From Candidatus Handelsmanbacteria bacterium (GTDB lineage Bacteria > Latescibacterota > UBA2968 > UBA8231): a stretch of DNA of 64,000 nt. Positions 1 to 7,647 of this stretch are shown piece after piece. Within the stretch, counting starts at the first letter, position 1, and each line of letters opens with the position of its first letter. Below the pieces are notes generated by a model. The model was not told where the DNA came from. It saw nothing but the letters and a program-made list of their open reading frames with translations, and did no database searches. Made by a program: the position numbers and the translations under genes. Location: positions 51,912-115,911 of the forward strand of contig VGJS01000005.1 of NCBI GenBank assembly GCA_016867395.1. The letters are read 5' to 3'.

Positions 1-745
1 TGGGGATGATGGCCCCGGTGATCCAGGGCGAGGCGTCGGAGGCCAGGAAGACGGCCAGGCCCTTGATGTCGTCGGGCCGGCCAAAGCGGCCTGAGGGGAT
101 GCCGCGCAGGTAGGTGTCGCGCAGGGGCGGGTCGGCCTGCATCCGCGCCTCCAGTCCGGCGTTGAGCACCTGGGCCGGCAGGATGGCGTTGACCCGCACC
201 CCGCGCCCCGACCACTCGGTGCTCAGCTCGCGGGTCATCATCACCACCGCGCCCATGGCCATGCTGTAGGCGATGTGGCCCCGGCCCAGGGCGCTGATAC
301 TGGCCAGGGAACCGATGTTGATGATGCTGCCCTTGCCAGCCGCCAGCATGCGTTTCCCCGCCTCCTGGCAGCAGCAGAAGCGGCCGATGACCAGGTTCTG
401 GAGCACCTGCTGCACCTGCTCCATACTCACTTCCTCTGGCTTGGCCAGGAGGCCATCGCCGGCCACGTTGCCCAGGGCGTCGATACGGCCGAACTCTTTG
501 TCGAGTTTGGCGAAGAGTTCGCGGATCTGGGCTGGGTCCGAGACATTGCAGGTAAGGGGCAGGGCGCGGCGGCCCAGGGCGGCGATCTGGCCGGCAGTCT
601 CCTCCAGGCCCGCGGTATTGCGGTCGGCCAGCACCAGGTCCGCCCCGGCCTCGGCAAAGCCGATACTCATGGCCCGGCCCATGCCACTGGCTGCCCCGGA
701 GACCAGGGCGACGCGGCCGCTCATGTCGAAGAGGGGATGGCTCAT
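1..745 (-). CDS. SDR family oxidoreductase (3' end beyond window)
   Basis: Short-chain dehydrogenase/reductase, cytosolic, NAD(P)-dependent by family; substrate unknown. About 248 codons are visible and perhaps a dozen C-terminal residues lie outside the window. The nucleotide-binding motif SGAASGMG is at residues 16-23, a likely catalytic Ser is near 146, Tyr160 follows GHIA, and the C-terminal part (RPDDIKGLAVFLASDASPW) is typical of the family. The lysine expected four residues after the catalytic Tyr is Met164 (ATG at 254-256), so the YxxxK motif is broken. The ATG shares one base with the stop of the upstream PhyH gene, so the two are probably one operon and translationally coupled. The family call is safe; activity is uncertain. 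Confidence 0.85.
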   Translation of the reverse strand, partial: MSHPLFDMSGRVALVSGAASGMGRAMSIGFAEAGADLVLADRNTAGLEETAGQIAALGRRALPLTCNVSDPAQIRELFAKLDKEFGRIDALGNVAGDGLLAKPEEVSMEQVQQVLQNLVIGRFCCCQEAGKRMLAAGKGSIINIGSLASISALGRGHIAYSMAMGAVVMMTRELSTEWSGRGVRVNAILPAQVLNAGLEARMQADPPLRDTYLRGIPSGRFGRPDDIKGLAVFLASDASPWITGAIIP

Positions 746-1464
746 CAGGGGGTCGCTTTCACGTGGGAGACGTGCCGGCCCTGGGGTGGCACGAACTTCT
801 GGGCGTGGGCGCCGACGTAGTGGCAGATGAAGGTGCGTCGCCAGCGGTCGGCGGTGGTGTTGGGATAGGAGCCGTGGATGCACTTGCCCGCAAAGAAGAG
901 GGCGTCGCCGGCCTCCATGTCCACCCCCACCTCCTCCAGCCCCATCGGGATGAGGCTCTGGGCCTGGGTAAAGGAGATGGCGGTGTCCGCGGCTTCTACT
1001 TCCAGTATGCCGTGCAGGTGCGAGCCGGGCACCACCACCATCTGGCCCACGGCGCGGTCGGATTTTTCGAGCGGCACCCACACCCCGATGAGGGGGTCGA
1101 TGGTGATGTACTGCTCGTCCTGGTGCAGCGCCTGGCCCCGGCCGCCGGGGGGCTTGAAGTAGAGCATGGTCTGGATGAGCACGGCCTGGTCGTCGAGGAG
1201 TTGGTCCACCGCGGCGATCAGATCGGGCTGGGTGGCCCACTCCTTGGTGGGCTCGTCCCAGTTGTGCATGTTTATCATGCGGGGGTATTGGTGGTTGGGG
1301 TCCTCGGGGTGGTCAGTGGTACCGCCGGTGTCGCCGGGCTTGGGGCCTTCGGCGCGGCGTTGCATGTAGTGCTCGATCATGCGGGCAGGCTCGGCAAAAA
1401 GGCCGGGGGCCACGACGTAGCCGTGCTCGCGGTAGTGGTCGACCTGCCGGGGGGTGAGGACCAT
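745..1464 (-). CDS. PhyH family Fe(II)/2-oxoglutarate dioxygenase
   Basis: Phytanoyl-CoA dioxygenase (PhyH) family protein of 239 aa, predicted to hydroxylate a small organic substrate using Fe(II) and 2-oxoglutarate. The iron-binding triad is visible: His114 and Asp116 in LHQDEQY and His197 in CIHGSYPN. Arg209/210 after the last His could bind 2-oxoglutarate. The start is supported by an AGGAGGAG Shine-Dalgarno sequence a few bases upstream. It is first in a two-gene unit with the SDR. This pairing suggests hydroxylation followed by alcohol oxidation (inference). It is one of four intact PhyH genes in the window. Confidence 0.9.
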   Translation of the reverse strand: MVLTPRQVDHYREHGYVVAPGLFAEPARMIEHYMQRRAEGPKPGDTGGTTDHPEDPNHQYPRMINMHNWDEPTKEWATQPDLIAAVDQLLDDQAVLIQTMLYFKPPGGRGQALHQDEQYITIDPLIGVWVPLEKSDRAVGQMVVVPGSHLHGILEVEAADTAISFTQAQSLIPMGLEEVGVDMEAGDALFFAGKCIHGSYPNTTADRWRRTFICHYVGAHAQKFVPPQGRHVSHVKATP

Positions 1465-1757
1465 GTACTCCTCCTGTTTTGGTGGGCTAAGATGGACGGA
1501 GGAGGGGGGCGTGTCAAGTAGGAGTGTACGGGGAAGGGAAAGAGAAGCGCCGAAGGGATTACAACGGGCGGAACTCGGGCCTCTGCGCTAACCACAGATG
1601 GGCCGAAAAGGCCACACGATTGGTCCTCCTGGGCCACACCCGTGCCCTCCCTGAGGCGGAAATCCCTCTGATCCTGACCCTGGCACAGTGCTTGCTATCC
1701 TACGTGTTGGCACCGCGTTCACCGCCGTGTATATTCTCTCCAACCAGCGAGGCTGCC
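1465..1757. other. Intergenic stretch without a supported gene
   Basis: About 290 bases between the divergent PhyH and small coiled-coil genes. It should hold promoters for both, but no convincing paired -35/-10 boxes, RNA gene or protein similarity was seen. Open frames here lack recognisable composition or a ribosome-binding site. Confidence 0.4.
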
Positions 1758-2003
1758 TTGACTGCGACGCCAGAATTCACTGCTCGCGATGTGCTCCAGC
1801 AGGTCGACCGCCGGCTCAGTCTCATCGAGGAAGACCTGCGGGGGCTCAACGCCAAGGTTGATGACCGGTTCGGCGTTCTCGATGCCAAAATCGCTGACCG
1901 CTTCGGCGTTCTCGATGCCAAGATCGACAGCAAATTCCATCTGGTGGTGGGCCTCATCCTGGCCAGTTGGTCCTCGATGATGGGCACCTTCCTGCTCAAG
2001 TAG
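1758..2003 (+). CDS. Small coiled-coil protein with C-terminal membrane segment
   Basis: Predicted 81-aa protein of unknown function. After a short N-terminal region comes a heptad-like, charged coiled coil. It includes two near-identical copies of DRFGVLDAKI at about residues 43-64. The last ~20 residues (FHLVVGLILASWSSMMGTFL) look like one membrane-spanning helix. The TTG start at 1758 is chosen because the sequence looks protein-like only from here and a GCGAGG stretch lies just upstream. The frame stays open upstream to 1524 but that part has no recognisable character. Similar short coiled-coil/TM proteins are common and mostly uncharacterised. The start is uncertain. Confidence 0.5.
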   Translation: MTATPEFTARDVLQQVDRRLSLIEEDLRGLNAKVDDRFGVLDAKIADRFGVLDAKIDSKFHLVVGLILASWSSMMGTFLLK

Positions 2004-2117
2004 ACCAACAGTACAGCTACACCTCCCTGGCCAGCCCCCTCCCCTGCTCGTCCCACCTATTCCCGTTGACCACCTAAGCGTCGGCTTCCCGATGCCCCTT
2101 GGCCAAGGAGCATCAGG

Positions 2118-3779
2118 TCAGTACGCCACCTGCACCGTTCCCCGCAGGCGGTGGGGGCCGGTGTCGGCGTCCACCTCGAGCTGGTAGAGGTAGATGCCCG
2201 GGGGCACCAGGTGGCCCTGGCCGTCGGTGCCGTCCCACAGGCGGGTGTACTGACCGCTCAGGTCCGCGCCGAGGGGGTCCTGGCGCAGGAGGCGGCCCTG
2301 CAGGTCGTAGATCGCGAGGCTCACCGGGGCCGGCTGGATGAGCATGAAGAGGCCGTAGGAGAGAGCGAAGAAGTCGTTGACCCCGTCGTTGTTGGGGGTG
2401 ATTAAGGCCCGGCCCCAGGACCCGCACCAGTTCGGCGCTGGGGCTGCGGAAGCGCATCACCAACTGGCCGCCCACTGAGAAGGGGTCCACGTCCACCTCG
2501 CGCACGGTTTGGTCCACCGTCTCCAGGCCGCCTTCCTCGGGGCGCAGGTCCGCGGCCCGCACCAGGAAGGGGGTGCCGTCGCGAAAGACGGCGGCGCGGA
2601 AGACAAGCTGCACAAAGCTGCCGGCTTGCACCACCCGTTCCCACAGATCCACGGTGAAACCCTCGCCGGGCTGGGGCTCGGCGCTGAACACCACCTCCTC
2701 GTCGTCGATGAGCACCCTCTCCACCTGGCTGACCACCGCCGGGGTCAGCACCTGGAGGTAGCGCACCCCGGTGTCGCGGCGGCTCTTGTCAAACTGCATC
2801 TCCAGGGAGAGGGTGAAGCGGGTCGGGACCCCCGGCGCCACCTCCAGGGGGCTGATCTCGCCCTTGAGGGAGGAGGCCAGGGGCCGGCGCACGTACTCGA
2901 AGATCAGGTCGCGCAGGGCCAGGCCCGGCTCGGAGAAGAGCAGGCGGAACTGCAGATACCGCTGCGGCCCTGGGGAGAGCACCAACCCGTCCGACACCGT
3001 CTGCCAGGGGCTCCATCCGGGGTTGGGCACGATGGGGCCCTGCTCCTCCTCCACCACGCCGATGGTGGTGTAGCGGCGCAGGGCCACGTTGTCGTAATCC
3101 AGCTTGGGGACCCGCTCCAGCTCGTCGGCGCGCCGGATGTAGTAGAGCAGCGGCTCCTCGTCGGGCCCGGTGCGGGTCTGGAGAGTGACGGGTACCTGGC
3201 CCAGGTCCTGCCCGTTGAGGCGCACCTGGCCCCACACAGGGGAACCGCCCCGCACGAAGAGGGGGATGGAGACAAACTCGCCGCTGGGCAGGGAGCCCTC
3301 GCTGTAGACCTCGAAGCCGGCGATCTCCCACTGCTCTTTTTCGTGGGAGCGGAGGCGCAGGTAGCGCACGTCCCTGGTCGGGAAGGGCTGGTCCACCACC
3401 GACTGGCGGTTGGGGAAGGTCTCCGAGAAGCTGAGCAGGGACCTGTACTCAGAGATCAAGGCGTGGAGGGACAGGGCCGCATCGCTGGTGGCCAGCTCGA
3501 AGCTGCCCAGCACCAGGCCGCGGTGTTCCCCGTCGAGGCGGGGGTAGAAGCGGACGCGGTTTACCCGGAAGGTGGCACCCAGGTCCAGGTAGATCTCGGC
3601 GTGGCGCGTCAGTTCGTTGTCCTCCTCCGGGCTCCATGCGGTGTTGGGATCCCCGTCGATCCAGGCGCCGAGGCCGGCCTTGTCCACCAGGGCCGGCGCC
3701 ATGCCCCCGCCCGGCCCGGATGCCTCCCTCGCGGGCCGGGCTCTGAGGGGCCAGGTCCTCGTCCTGGGCGGCTGGCCGT
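2118..3779 (-). pseudogene. Secreted FlgD-Ig-type protein, N-terminally truncated and frameshifted
   Basis: C-terminal two thirds of a large exported protein, probably a surface or secreted carbohydrate-associated protein. It opens with a discoidin-like (F5/8C-like) segment (WIDGDPNTAW, IYLDLGATF), runs through long beta-rich repeats, and ends with TPNNDGVND and a FlgD-Ig-like domain (VSLAIYDLQGRLLRQ, VPPGIYLYQLEVDAD). Such C-terminal domains are frequent in the FCB group. A frameshift near 2420 separates the beta-rich part from the TPNNDGVND/FlgD domain. Another near 3700 separates it from a short N-terminal piece. The sequence resembles the second half of the neighbouring upstream gene, so this is a tandem paralogue lacking its first ~250 residues. 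Indels could be sequencing errors. Confidence 0.65.
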
Positions 3780-5760
3780 TGCGGGAAAGGCCAGGGCCAG
3801 GGTCCCGTCCGCGCCGGTTTCGGCCTTTAGGGTTCCGGGCCAGAGTTGGCGGGCGCTGCGCAGGCGTTCGTCCTGGCCGGCCAGCACCGAGACCAGTTCG
3901 AAGGGCAAGGAGGAGGAGGAGCGCAGTTCGAGCTGATCGAAACCGGGGTTGGCCCCGGCGAACTGGGGCCTCAGATAGAGGACGAACTCCTGCTCCTGGC
4001 CGGGCACCAGCCCCTCGATGGGCCACAGCTCGACCAGGGGTGGATCGAAGCGCAGTTGCAGTTGGCGCAGGCGGGCGGCCCGCGCCGGGTCGTCGCTGAG
4101 CAGGCGCGCCTCCAGCAGCAGATACTGGCGGGGATTGGGGGACTTGAACAATTCCCCTGGCTCCAGGTACGAGGGGGACCAGGGGCTCCAGTCCCCCCGT
4201 GGCTGCTCCTCGATCACCACCGGCGGGCGCTCGGCCTCGGGCAGCTTGTCCCAGGTGCTTTTGGTCACCTCCACCCCCTGTTTGTTGAAATAGTGGGGGA
4301 TGTGGAGCAGCTCGTCGCCACTGCGGGTGCGCAGCTCGACGCGGGTGCCGGGGGGGAACTCCCCCTCCCAGGAAAGGGCGGAGAGGAGCCGGCGCCGGTT
4401 CAGGCGGATCAGGGGCGCGGTCATCACCACCTCGGAGGCGTAGCCCTCGCCGTAGACCTGCACCTCGCTGAGGTTGGCCCCCTCGCGCTTGCCCACGTCC
4501 AGCTTGAGCCTTCTCACCTCGACGAAGCGCACCTGCTGCAGGGGGAAACGCTCCTCCAGGCGCACGAAGACCTCGCGGTTCTGCCGCTCCTCAAAGGCCC
4601 GCCAGATCTTCTCGCTGCTGGGGTCCAGGCTGCCGTCGGAGACGCGCACGTGGTAGGCGGGGGGGGCTGCCCGGGGCTCAGCAGGAGGACCTGGTCCAGC
4701 CAGTAGCGGGTGCCCAGGTCCACCTCTATCTGTTTCTGGTTCTTGATGGGGTCGTATTCGAGCAGGCTGCGGAAGGTGGAGTAGAGCCGTCCTCCACCTC
4801 GCGGGTGCGCCGGGTATTGCCCACCCGCACCCCCCCGGCGGGGGGCAGGGAGCGGGTCAGGCGCACCACCTCGTCGCCGGCGGCGTAGACCTCCACCTCG
4901 GCCAGGCGGGGGCGCTCGCGGCGGAAGTAGCGCACCTGGCCCTGCTCCCCGGCGGGCAGGGCCTCGTAGATCTCCCGCTCCACCTGGATCTGGCGGCCGG
5001 CCCCGGTGCGCCGGTAGTGGTCGATGGCCCCCTGGTCGATGGAGTCGAGTTGAGCGTAGACATCGGGGGTGACCTCGCGGCCGCGCACCCCGTCGCTGCC
5101 CAGGGCCTCGAAGCGCAGGATCTGGGCCACCTCGCCGGTGGCCCCCGGAGCGGAGGGCCGCTGGGGCAGCACTTCGAACTCGAAGTCGCGCTGATCCTTG
5201 TTGGGCTCCGTTACCAGCCCCACTCGGAAGTACTCGCGGTTGCGGGCCTACCTAAGGGCAATGCGCCCGTCCGAGATCAGCACCCGGAACTTGAGGAAGG
5301 GATCGCCCTGGCCCTCGGCGGCAAAGCGCACCCGGACCCACTGGGCGATCACCGCCCGGCCCAGGTCCAACTCCAGCCACCAGCGCTCCAGCGGGGCCAG
5401 GGGGTCGGGCTCCCAGTAAGTGGCCGGGTCCCTGTCCATGGCCAGCAGGCCGGCCTGGGGGTTGGAGCCGGCGGCCCGCACCCCGCCGCTGAGGGTGTCG
5501 CCCTCGTTGATGTAGCGGAAGAGGCCCGCGTCGAGGGCGGCGTTGAGGGGCCGGCGCACCAGGCGGGGCTCCACGGTCCCCTCGGGCAGGATGACCCGCG
5601 CCCTTTCGGGAGCGGTCCACCACTGCCAGTGCTCGGCGGTGTTGACCACCACCTGGTCGGGGAGGAGCCGGTAGTCCTCCTGGGCCGGGGCAGCACCGGC
5701 CCCAAACCCCAACTGGAACAGGAGGGCGATGGTGGGGAAGAGGATGTGCCGCTCCTTCAT
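3780..5760 (-). pseudogene. Secreted discoidin-like repeat protein, C-terminally truncated, stop codon and frameshifts
   Basis: N-terminal portion of a large exported protein. A signal peptide is clear (MKERHILFPTIALLFQLGFG, then an AAPAQ cleavage region). A discoidin-like segment follows (MDRDPATYWEPD, WWLELDLGRAV) with beta-rich modules matching those of the next gene (PGTRVELRTRSGD, FPLQQVRFVEVR). The frame contains an in-frame TAG at 5248-5250, a frameshift near 4790, and one at a run of eight G near 4660. It then drifts into another frame near 3780 just where the downstream paralogue begins. The two genes look joined by loss of the end of one and the start of the other. Function unknown. 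Confidence 0.65.
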
Positions 5761-5848
5761 GGCGCTACCTGGGCAAGACGGGCAAAGACCGGCGCGACAG
5801 CCAGAGGGAAATGGCGTCGCTCCGGGCGCCGCATCCCCCGAGGTTTAA

Positions 5849-6243
5849 TTACCTAACAATGCGCGGGGATGTCCAACGGACCGCAGCCCCGCCAGACGCC
5901 GGGTCATTGAGGGTGGCCGGGGCGGCTCCGCCCTGGTCGGGGATGGCGAAGGAGATGCTGGTCTTGGGTAGGAACCGTTCTTCAGATCCACGTGGACCAG
6001 GGGGTTTTCCTCGTTGGCCAGGCCGCCGGAGGAGCACTTGCCGCGGAAGCCGAAGAAGAGGCCCTCGTTGAGACCGGGCGGGGCAAAGGCGGTGTCCGCC
6101 GGGCCTTCGCTCCCGCTGCCGGTCTGCGGATTGGGCAGGGGCTGGAAGGCGACCAAGGGATGCCCCCGCCGCCGACGAACTCCCCGGTGCGGTAGCGGAT
6201 GTAGTTGTCGGGAAAGCCGAAATCCGCCCCTGGTGGATACGCC
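5849..6243 (-). pseudogene. Remnant of a sorbosone/glucose dehydrogenase-like beta-propeller protein
   Basis: Fragment only. Reading across one or two frameshifts gives GADFGFPDNYIRYRTGEFVG, then PLVAFQPLPNPQTG, GLNEGLFFGFRGK and GGLANEENPLVHVDL. These phrases are characteristic of the C-terminal part of soluble PQQ-type sugar dehydrogenase (glucose/sorbosone dehydrogenase) propellers. No start, signal peptide or catalytic His was found. The remainder toward 5849 is not recognisable. The family call rests on these phrases from memory of the family and needs a profile search. Confidence 0.45.
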
Positions 6244-6286
6244 TTCTCTTGCTAGACCTGCCTGGAGGGGTCGAGCGAGGAACTGT

Positions 6287-6709
6287 TCAGTAGTGGTAGA
6301 GGGCCATCACCAAATCGATCTGCGGATTGCGAACGAGGTACACGAGCCGGTGTTCCTGGGCGATGCGCCGGGACCAGATATTGGCCCCCAGATGCCGGAG
6401 GGGTTCTGGGTTGCCGATGCCGCCGAAGGGGTTGCGCAGCACGGCCCAGACCAGGTCCAGCACGCGCAGGGCGATGGGGCGGTCTACCTCCAACCAATGG
6501 CGGAGATCCTCCCTGAATTCGTCCTGGAATGCGGCAGCCCGCTGGGTCTGAGGGCAGAGGACGCGCCTCCTACTCAAGCCCCGGGTCCCCACCGGGCCTT
6601 CGAGGGCGCGCTGGAGGGCGGCCAGCAGGCGCTGGGCGTTCCTGGGAGAGCGGAGCAGGTGAGCGGTTTCTTCGAGGCTGCGCAATTCGGCGGCAGGCAG
6701 GATGACCAT
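6287..6709 (-). CDS. yoeB: YoeB-type endoribonuclease toxin fused to YefM C-terminal segment
   Basis: One 140-aa frame. Residues ~1-36 (LRSLEETAHLLRSPRNAQRL) match the toxin-binding tail of YefM/Phd antitoxins. Residues ~50-140 are a full YoeB/Txe mRNA interferase. The toxin part keeps the catalytic residues of the family: Glu in NPEPL, Arg in WSRRIAQEHRLVY, and the terminal His-Tyr of ALYHY. The usual stop between antitoxin and toxin is absent, so the antitoxin tail and toxin are read as one polypeptide. The frame continues upstream, through one TAG at 6728, into a complete YefM N-terminus starting at 6820. A restart at the ATG at 6709 would give this fusion. Whether it is toxic or self-neutralised is unknown. 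Confidence 0.75.
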   Translation of the reverse strand: MVILPAAELRSLEETAHLLRSPRNAQRLLAALQRALEGPVGTRGLSRRRVLCPQTQRAAAFQDEFREDLRHWLEVDRPIALRVLDLVWAVLRNPFGGIGNPEPLRHLGANIWSRRIAQEHRLVYLVRNPQIDLVMALYHY

Positions 6710-6727
6710 GTCCGCGTATTTGCGGCG

Positions 6728-6820
6728 CTAGATGAGGACGAGTTCCTGTGCCTCTTCGGCGGCCGTCAGCACCTGGGCCAGGTTGTTGCGGGCGTAGCTG
6801 TAGCTGATCTGGGTGGTCAT
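6728..6820 (-). pseudogene. yefM: YefM antitoxin N-terminal (DNA-binding) segment ended by an in-frame TAG
   Basis: The sequence MTTQISYSYARNNLAQVL is the start of a Phd/YefM DNA-binding domain. Codon 31 is TAG (6728-6730), followed without a frame change by RRKYADMVILPAAELRS, which completes the antitoxin. Family members have a charged or polar residue here (the usual pattern is VIxRRG), so TAG could come from AAG, GAG or CAG by one change. The conserved operator and promoter immediately upstream confirm identity and start codon. Confidence 0.7.
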
Positions 6821-6839
6821 GCGGGACTTCTGCGTAAAT

Positions 6840-6857
6840 TGTACAGGAATATGTACA
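6840..6857. promoter_or_regulatory. YefM operator: paired TGTACA hexamers
   Basis: TGTACA occurs at 6840-6845 and 6852-6857, centres 12 bp apart, ending 20 bp before the yefM ATG. From established work on E. coli YefM-YoeB, the complex binds two adjacent palindromes with TGTACA cores spaced 12 bp centre to centre. The match here is exact in hexamer and spacing. Confidence 0.8.
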
Positions 6858-6878
6858 GCCAGAAGACAACCAGGTCAA
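6850..6878 (-). promoter_or_regulatory. Sigma70-type promoter of yefM/yoeB
   Basis: On the minus strand TTGACC (6873-6878), a 17-base spacer, then TACATA (6850-6855). The -10 box overlaps the second TGTACA hexamer, so antitoxin-complex binding would block it, as expected for autorepression. Confidence 0.55.
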
Positions 6879-6889
6879 GGACTGATCCT

Positions 6890-6917
6890 TTGACATCTAG
6901 TTGCACCGCATTATATT
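6890..6917 (+). promoter_or_regulatory. Sigma70-type promoter of the VapB/PIN module
   Basis: TTGACA at 6890-6895, a 16-base spacer, and TATATT at 6912-6917, lying 43 bases upstream of the antitoxin ATG at 6960, which has AGGAG at 6949-6953. It is divergent from the yefM promoter. Confidence 0.6.
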
Positions 6918-6959
6918 GCCGTTGCAACGCCGCGATTTCGATCGCAGCAGGAGTTTTGT

Positions 6960-7226
6960 ATGCCCAAAATCCAACAAGGCAAACCCATCTGGTTCGGGAT
7001 GAAGCTGACCCCAGAGCAGAAGCAGCAGATCAGACTCCTGGCCCGGCAACGCAACACCTCGGCCAAGTAGGCGCTCATGGGTTTGGTCGAAGAAGCCCTG
7101 GCCCCCACGTCTTTCAAGGCCGCCCCAGGAACCTTTATGGAGGGGCTGGAGGATTTGATGGGTTCGGTTTCAGGGCCGGTGGATCTGTCTACTAATCCCA
7201 AGTACATGAAGGATTTTGGCCGATGA
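6960..7226 (+). pseudogene. VapB-like antitoxin interrupted by an in-frame TAG
   Basis: 88-codon frame directly upstream of a PIN toxin, with ATG at 6960 and a good AGGAG site. Residues 1-35 (PIWFGMKLTPEQKQQIRLLA) look like a short ribbon-helix-helix DNA-binding region. Codon 36 is TAG (7065-7067), then ALMGLVEEALAP and an acidic tail (MEGLEDLM) suited to toxin binding. An ATG at 7074, three codons after the TAG, could restart the tail. The final TGA overlaps the ATG of the PIN gene. Without the TAG it would be an ordinary antitoxin. Sequence error, nonsense mutation or split antitoxin cannot be told apart here. Confidence 0.65.
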
Positions 7227-7630
7227 GGGTGATCCTGGATACCGGACCTCTGGTCGCCTTGCTCAACCACTGGGATATCCATCATTCCTGGGCTCTGACC
7301 GCGGCGCAAGCGCTGAGGCCTCCTCGCTACACCTGTGAGGCGGTAATTGCCGAGGCCCATCACCTGCTCGGCCACGTGTACCAGGGTCGCAGACGCCTGT
7401 ACCAACTCGTTGAATCGGGCCGACTGGACTTCTCCTTCTCCTACGCGCGGGACCTCGGCGAGGTCCACGCCCTGATCCATACCTATGAGGAGACAACCAT
7501 GTCCTTTGCCGATGCTTGCCTGGTCCGCATGGCAGAGATGGAGGCAGGCAGCCAGATCTTTACCATCGACAGCCACTTCAGAGTCTATAGGCAGCACCGG
7601 ACCAGAAAGCTGAAGCTCCTCATCCCATAG
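7223..7630 (+). CDS. PIN domain ribonuclease (VapC-type toxin)
   Basis: 135-aa PIN domain nuclease, the toxin of a VapBC-like pair, predicted to cut RNA with Mg2+. The acidic active site is complete: Asp6 (ILDTGPLVAL), Glu44 (AVIAEAHHLL), Asp97 (FADACLVRMA) and Asp116 (FTIDSHF). Its ATG overlaps the TGA of the upstream antitoxin by ATGA, the usual coupled layout. Length is normal. The antitoxin frame has a nonsense codon, so if that is real the toxin may be less well controlled. Confidence 0.85.
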   Translation: MRVILDTGPLVALLNHWDIHHSWALTAAQALRPPRYTCEAVIAEAHHLLGHVYQGRRRLYQLVESGRLDFSFSYARDLGEVHALIHTYEETTMSFADACLVRMAEMEAGSQIFTIDSHFRVYRQHRTRKLKLLIP

Positions 7631-7647
7631 AAGGATCGACGCCACCC

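Noticed and set aside
2509..3936. Long open frame on the plus strand opposite the secreted-protein locus
   Set aside because: GC-rich coding DNA leaves the complementary frame open. Its composition (runs of Gln, His, Leu, Gly, Val) is that of a reverse-frame shadow with no ribosome site or family motif. The same applies to other long opposite-strand frames, for example at 24250-25503 and 46317-47564.
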